IMG/VR virus record: IMGVR_UViG_3300044858_001925
Coordinates: 1 to 20,519 of that record
Length of the DNA: 20,519 nucleotides
Direction: 5' to 3' (one strand)
Origin: a virus
Both the position numbers and the translations under genes were made by a program. Of this stretch, positions 20,241 to 20,519 are shown one piece after another. The notes under the pieces were generated by a model, which made no database searches, was not told the origin of the DNA, and saw only the letters and a list, made by a program, of their open reading frames with translations. Numbering within the stretch: the first letter of the stretch is position 1; each line of letters opens with the position of its first letter.

Positions 20241-20261
20241 ATATATCAGTGGGTGCTACGG
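20220..20261 (+). repeat. Inverted repeat CCGTAG/CTACGG around the -10
   Basis: CCGTAG (20220-20225) in the spacer and CTACGG (20256-20261) after the transcript start are exact reverse complements 30 bases apart. They may be two half-sites of an operator flanking the -10 box. A six-base match can arise by chance. Confidence 0.35.
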
Positions 20262-20278
20262 TTTATGTTTAGGAAATA

Positions 20279-20506
20279 ATGTTAAATCTAACAGAACTGG
20301 GTGTAGAAGTCTTTATGAAAAAGGCTAAGTATGTCACCCCATTTTGGGACAATTACGATCTAGTAATTTGGAAAAAAGATATTAATGGATTCACAAATGT
20401 AAAGGGCATGTTCAAAGAGAACACATGGGGGACAGCAGAAAGAATTTCTGTTGACAGTGACGGAATATGGAAGTTGCCCACAAAGCATGTCAAACATTTT
20501 AAATGA
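20279..20506 (+). CDS. Small phage protein of unknown function
   Basis: A 75-residue protein. It is rich in aromatics and beta-like (TPFWDNYDLVIWKKD, GFTNVKGMFKENTWGTAERISVDSDGIWKLP), suggesting a small beta-barrel or SH3-like domain. The ATG at 20279 is preceded by AGGAA only three bases away, so the ATG at 20315 (MKKAKYVTPFW) is a reasonable alternative start. It is the first gene of the unit from the promoter at 20211. No function can be named. Confidence 0.65.
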   Translation: MLNLTELGVEVFMKKAKYVTPFWDNYDLVIWKKDINGFTNVKGMFKENTWGTAERISVDSDGIWKLPTKHVKHFK

Positions 20507-20519
20507 TTTAGGCATAGAT

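Noticed and set aside
1-20519. Prophage or integrated element
   Set aside because: No integrase, excisionase, attachment repeat, repressor or host gene is seen. The window reads as part of a phage genome, though lysogeny genes outside it cannot be excluded.

Overview
The window is an AT-rich stretch of a double-stranded DNA bacteriophage genome. All genes are on the + strand, tightly packed, and many overlap by one to four bases (ATGA, TGATG, TAATG). No integrase, repressor, transposon or CRISPR array is visible. The Ala/Lys/Pro tail of one small protein, two probably leaderless genes, and a secreted DUF4430-like protein of the actinobacterial type suggest an actinobacterial host. A freshwater, low-GC actinobacterium is a guess; the sequence does not prove it. 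Capsid, portal and tail genes are outside the window, apart from a possible structural-region gene near the right end.

Layout. (1) 1-5939, replication: the end of an unidentified gene, a small unknown gene, a DnaG-type primase, a gp32-like SSB with an acidic tail, a DnaE-type replicative polymerase with an apparently complete PHP metal site, an unknown gene and a MazG-type NTP pyrophosphatase. (2) 5940-7450, recombination: a RecA/UvsX-like recombinase, a zinc-ribbon protein and a small PD-(D/E)XK-like protein. (3) 7450-8959: small membrane proteins, an unknown helical protein, a secreted DUF4430 (transcobalamin-C-like) protein and a PduO-type cob(I)alamin adenosyltransferase. This looks like a phage-borne vitamin B12 module and is the most interesting gene cluster here. 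(4) 8952-11043: a Cas4/RecB-like Fe-S nuclease, a zinc-finger protein, a RuvC-like resolvase, a mini-HTH protein and a DUF1599/Nmad1-like protein. (5) 11040-13648, packaging: small and large terminase subunits, driven by a consensus promoter that would give a leaderless transcript. (6) 13620-14220: tRNA-CAU, an acidic protein, tRNA-Arg(UCU) and tRNA-Gly(UCC). (7) 14232-15682: a histone-H1-like tail protein, a staphylococcal-nuclease-like protein, a small heat-shock protein with hairpins in its leader, a GC-rich structured RNA candidate and an FmdB-like zinc ribbon. (8) 15688-19333, envelope and lysis: a 647-residue secreted PA14/coiled-coil/proline-rich protein, several holin-like membrane proteins, a lipoprotein and a CHAP endolysin. 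(9) 19334-20519: a short acidic protein, a two-domain phage protein, a strong promoter inside an inverted repeat and a last unknown gene.

Working together: primase, SSB, DnaE and recombinase form a replication-recombination core. The nucleases and resolvase process branched DNA for the terminase. MazG, the Nmad1-like protein and the cobalamin enzyme point to control of the nucleotide pool, possibly to support a B12-dependent ribonucleotide reductase outside the window. Many transcription units start at a TGnTATAnT extended -10 or a TTGACA/TATAAT pair, which suggests host sigma-70-type RNA polymerase. I see no convincing rho-independent terminator and no gene-free stretch longer than about 115 bases.
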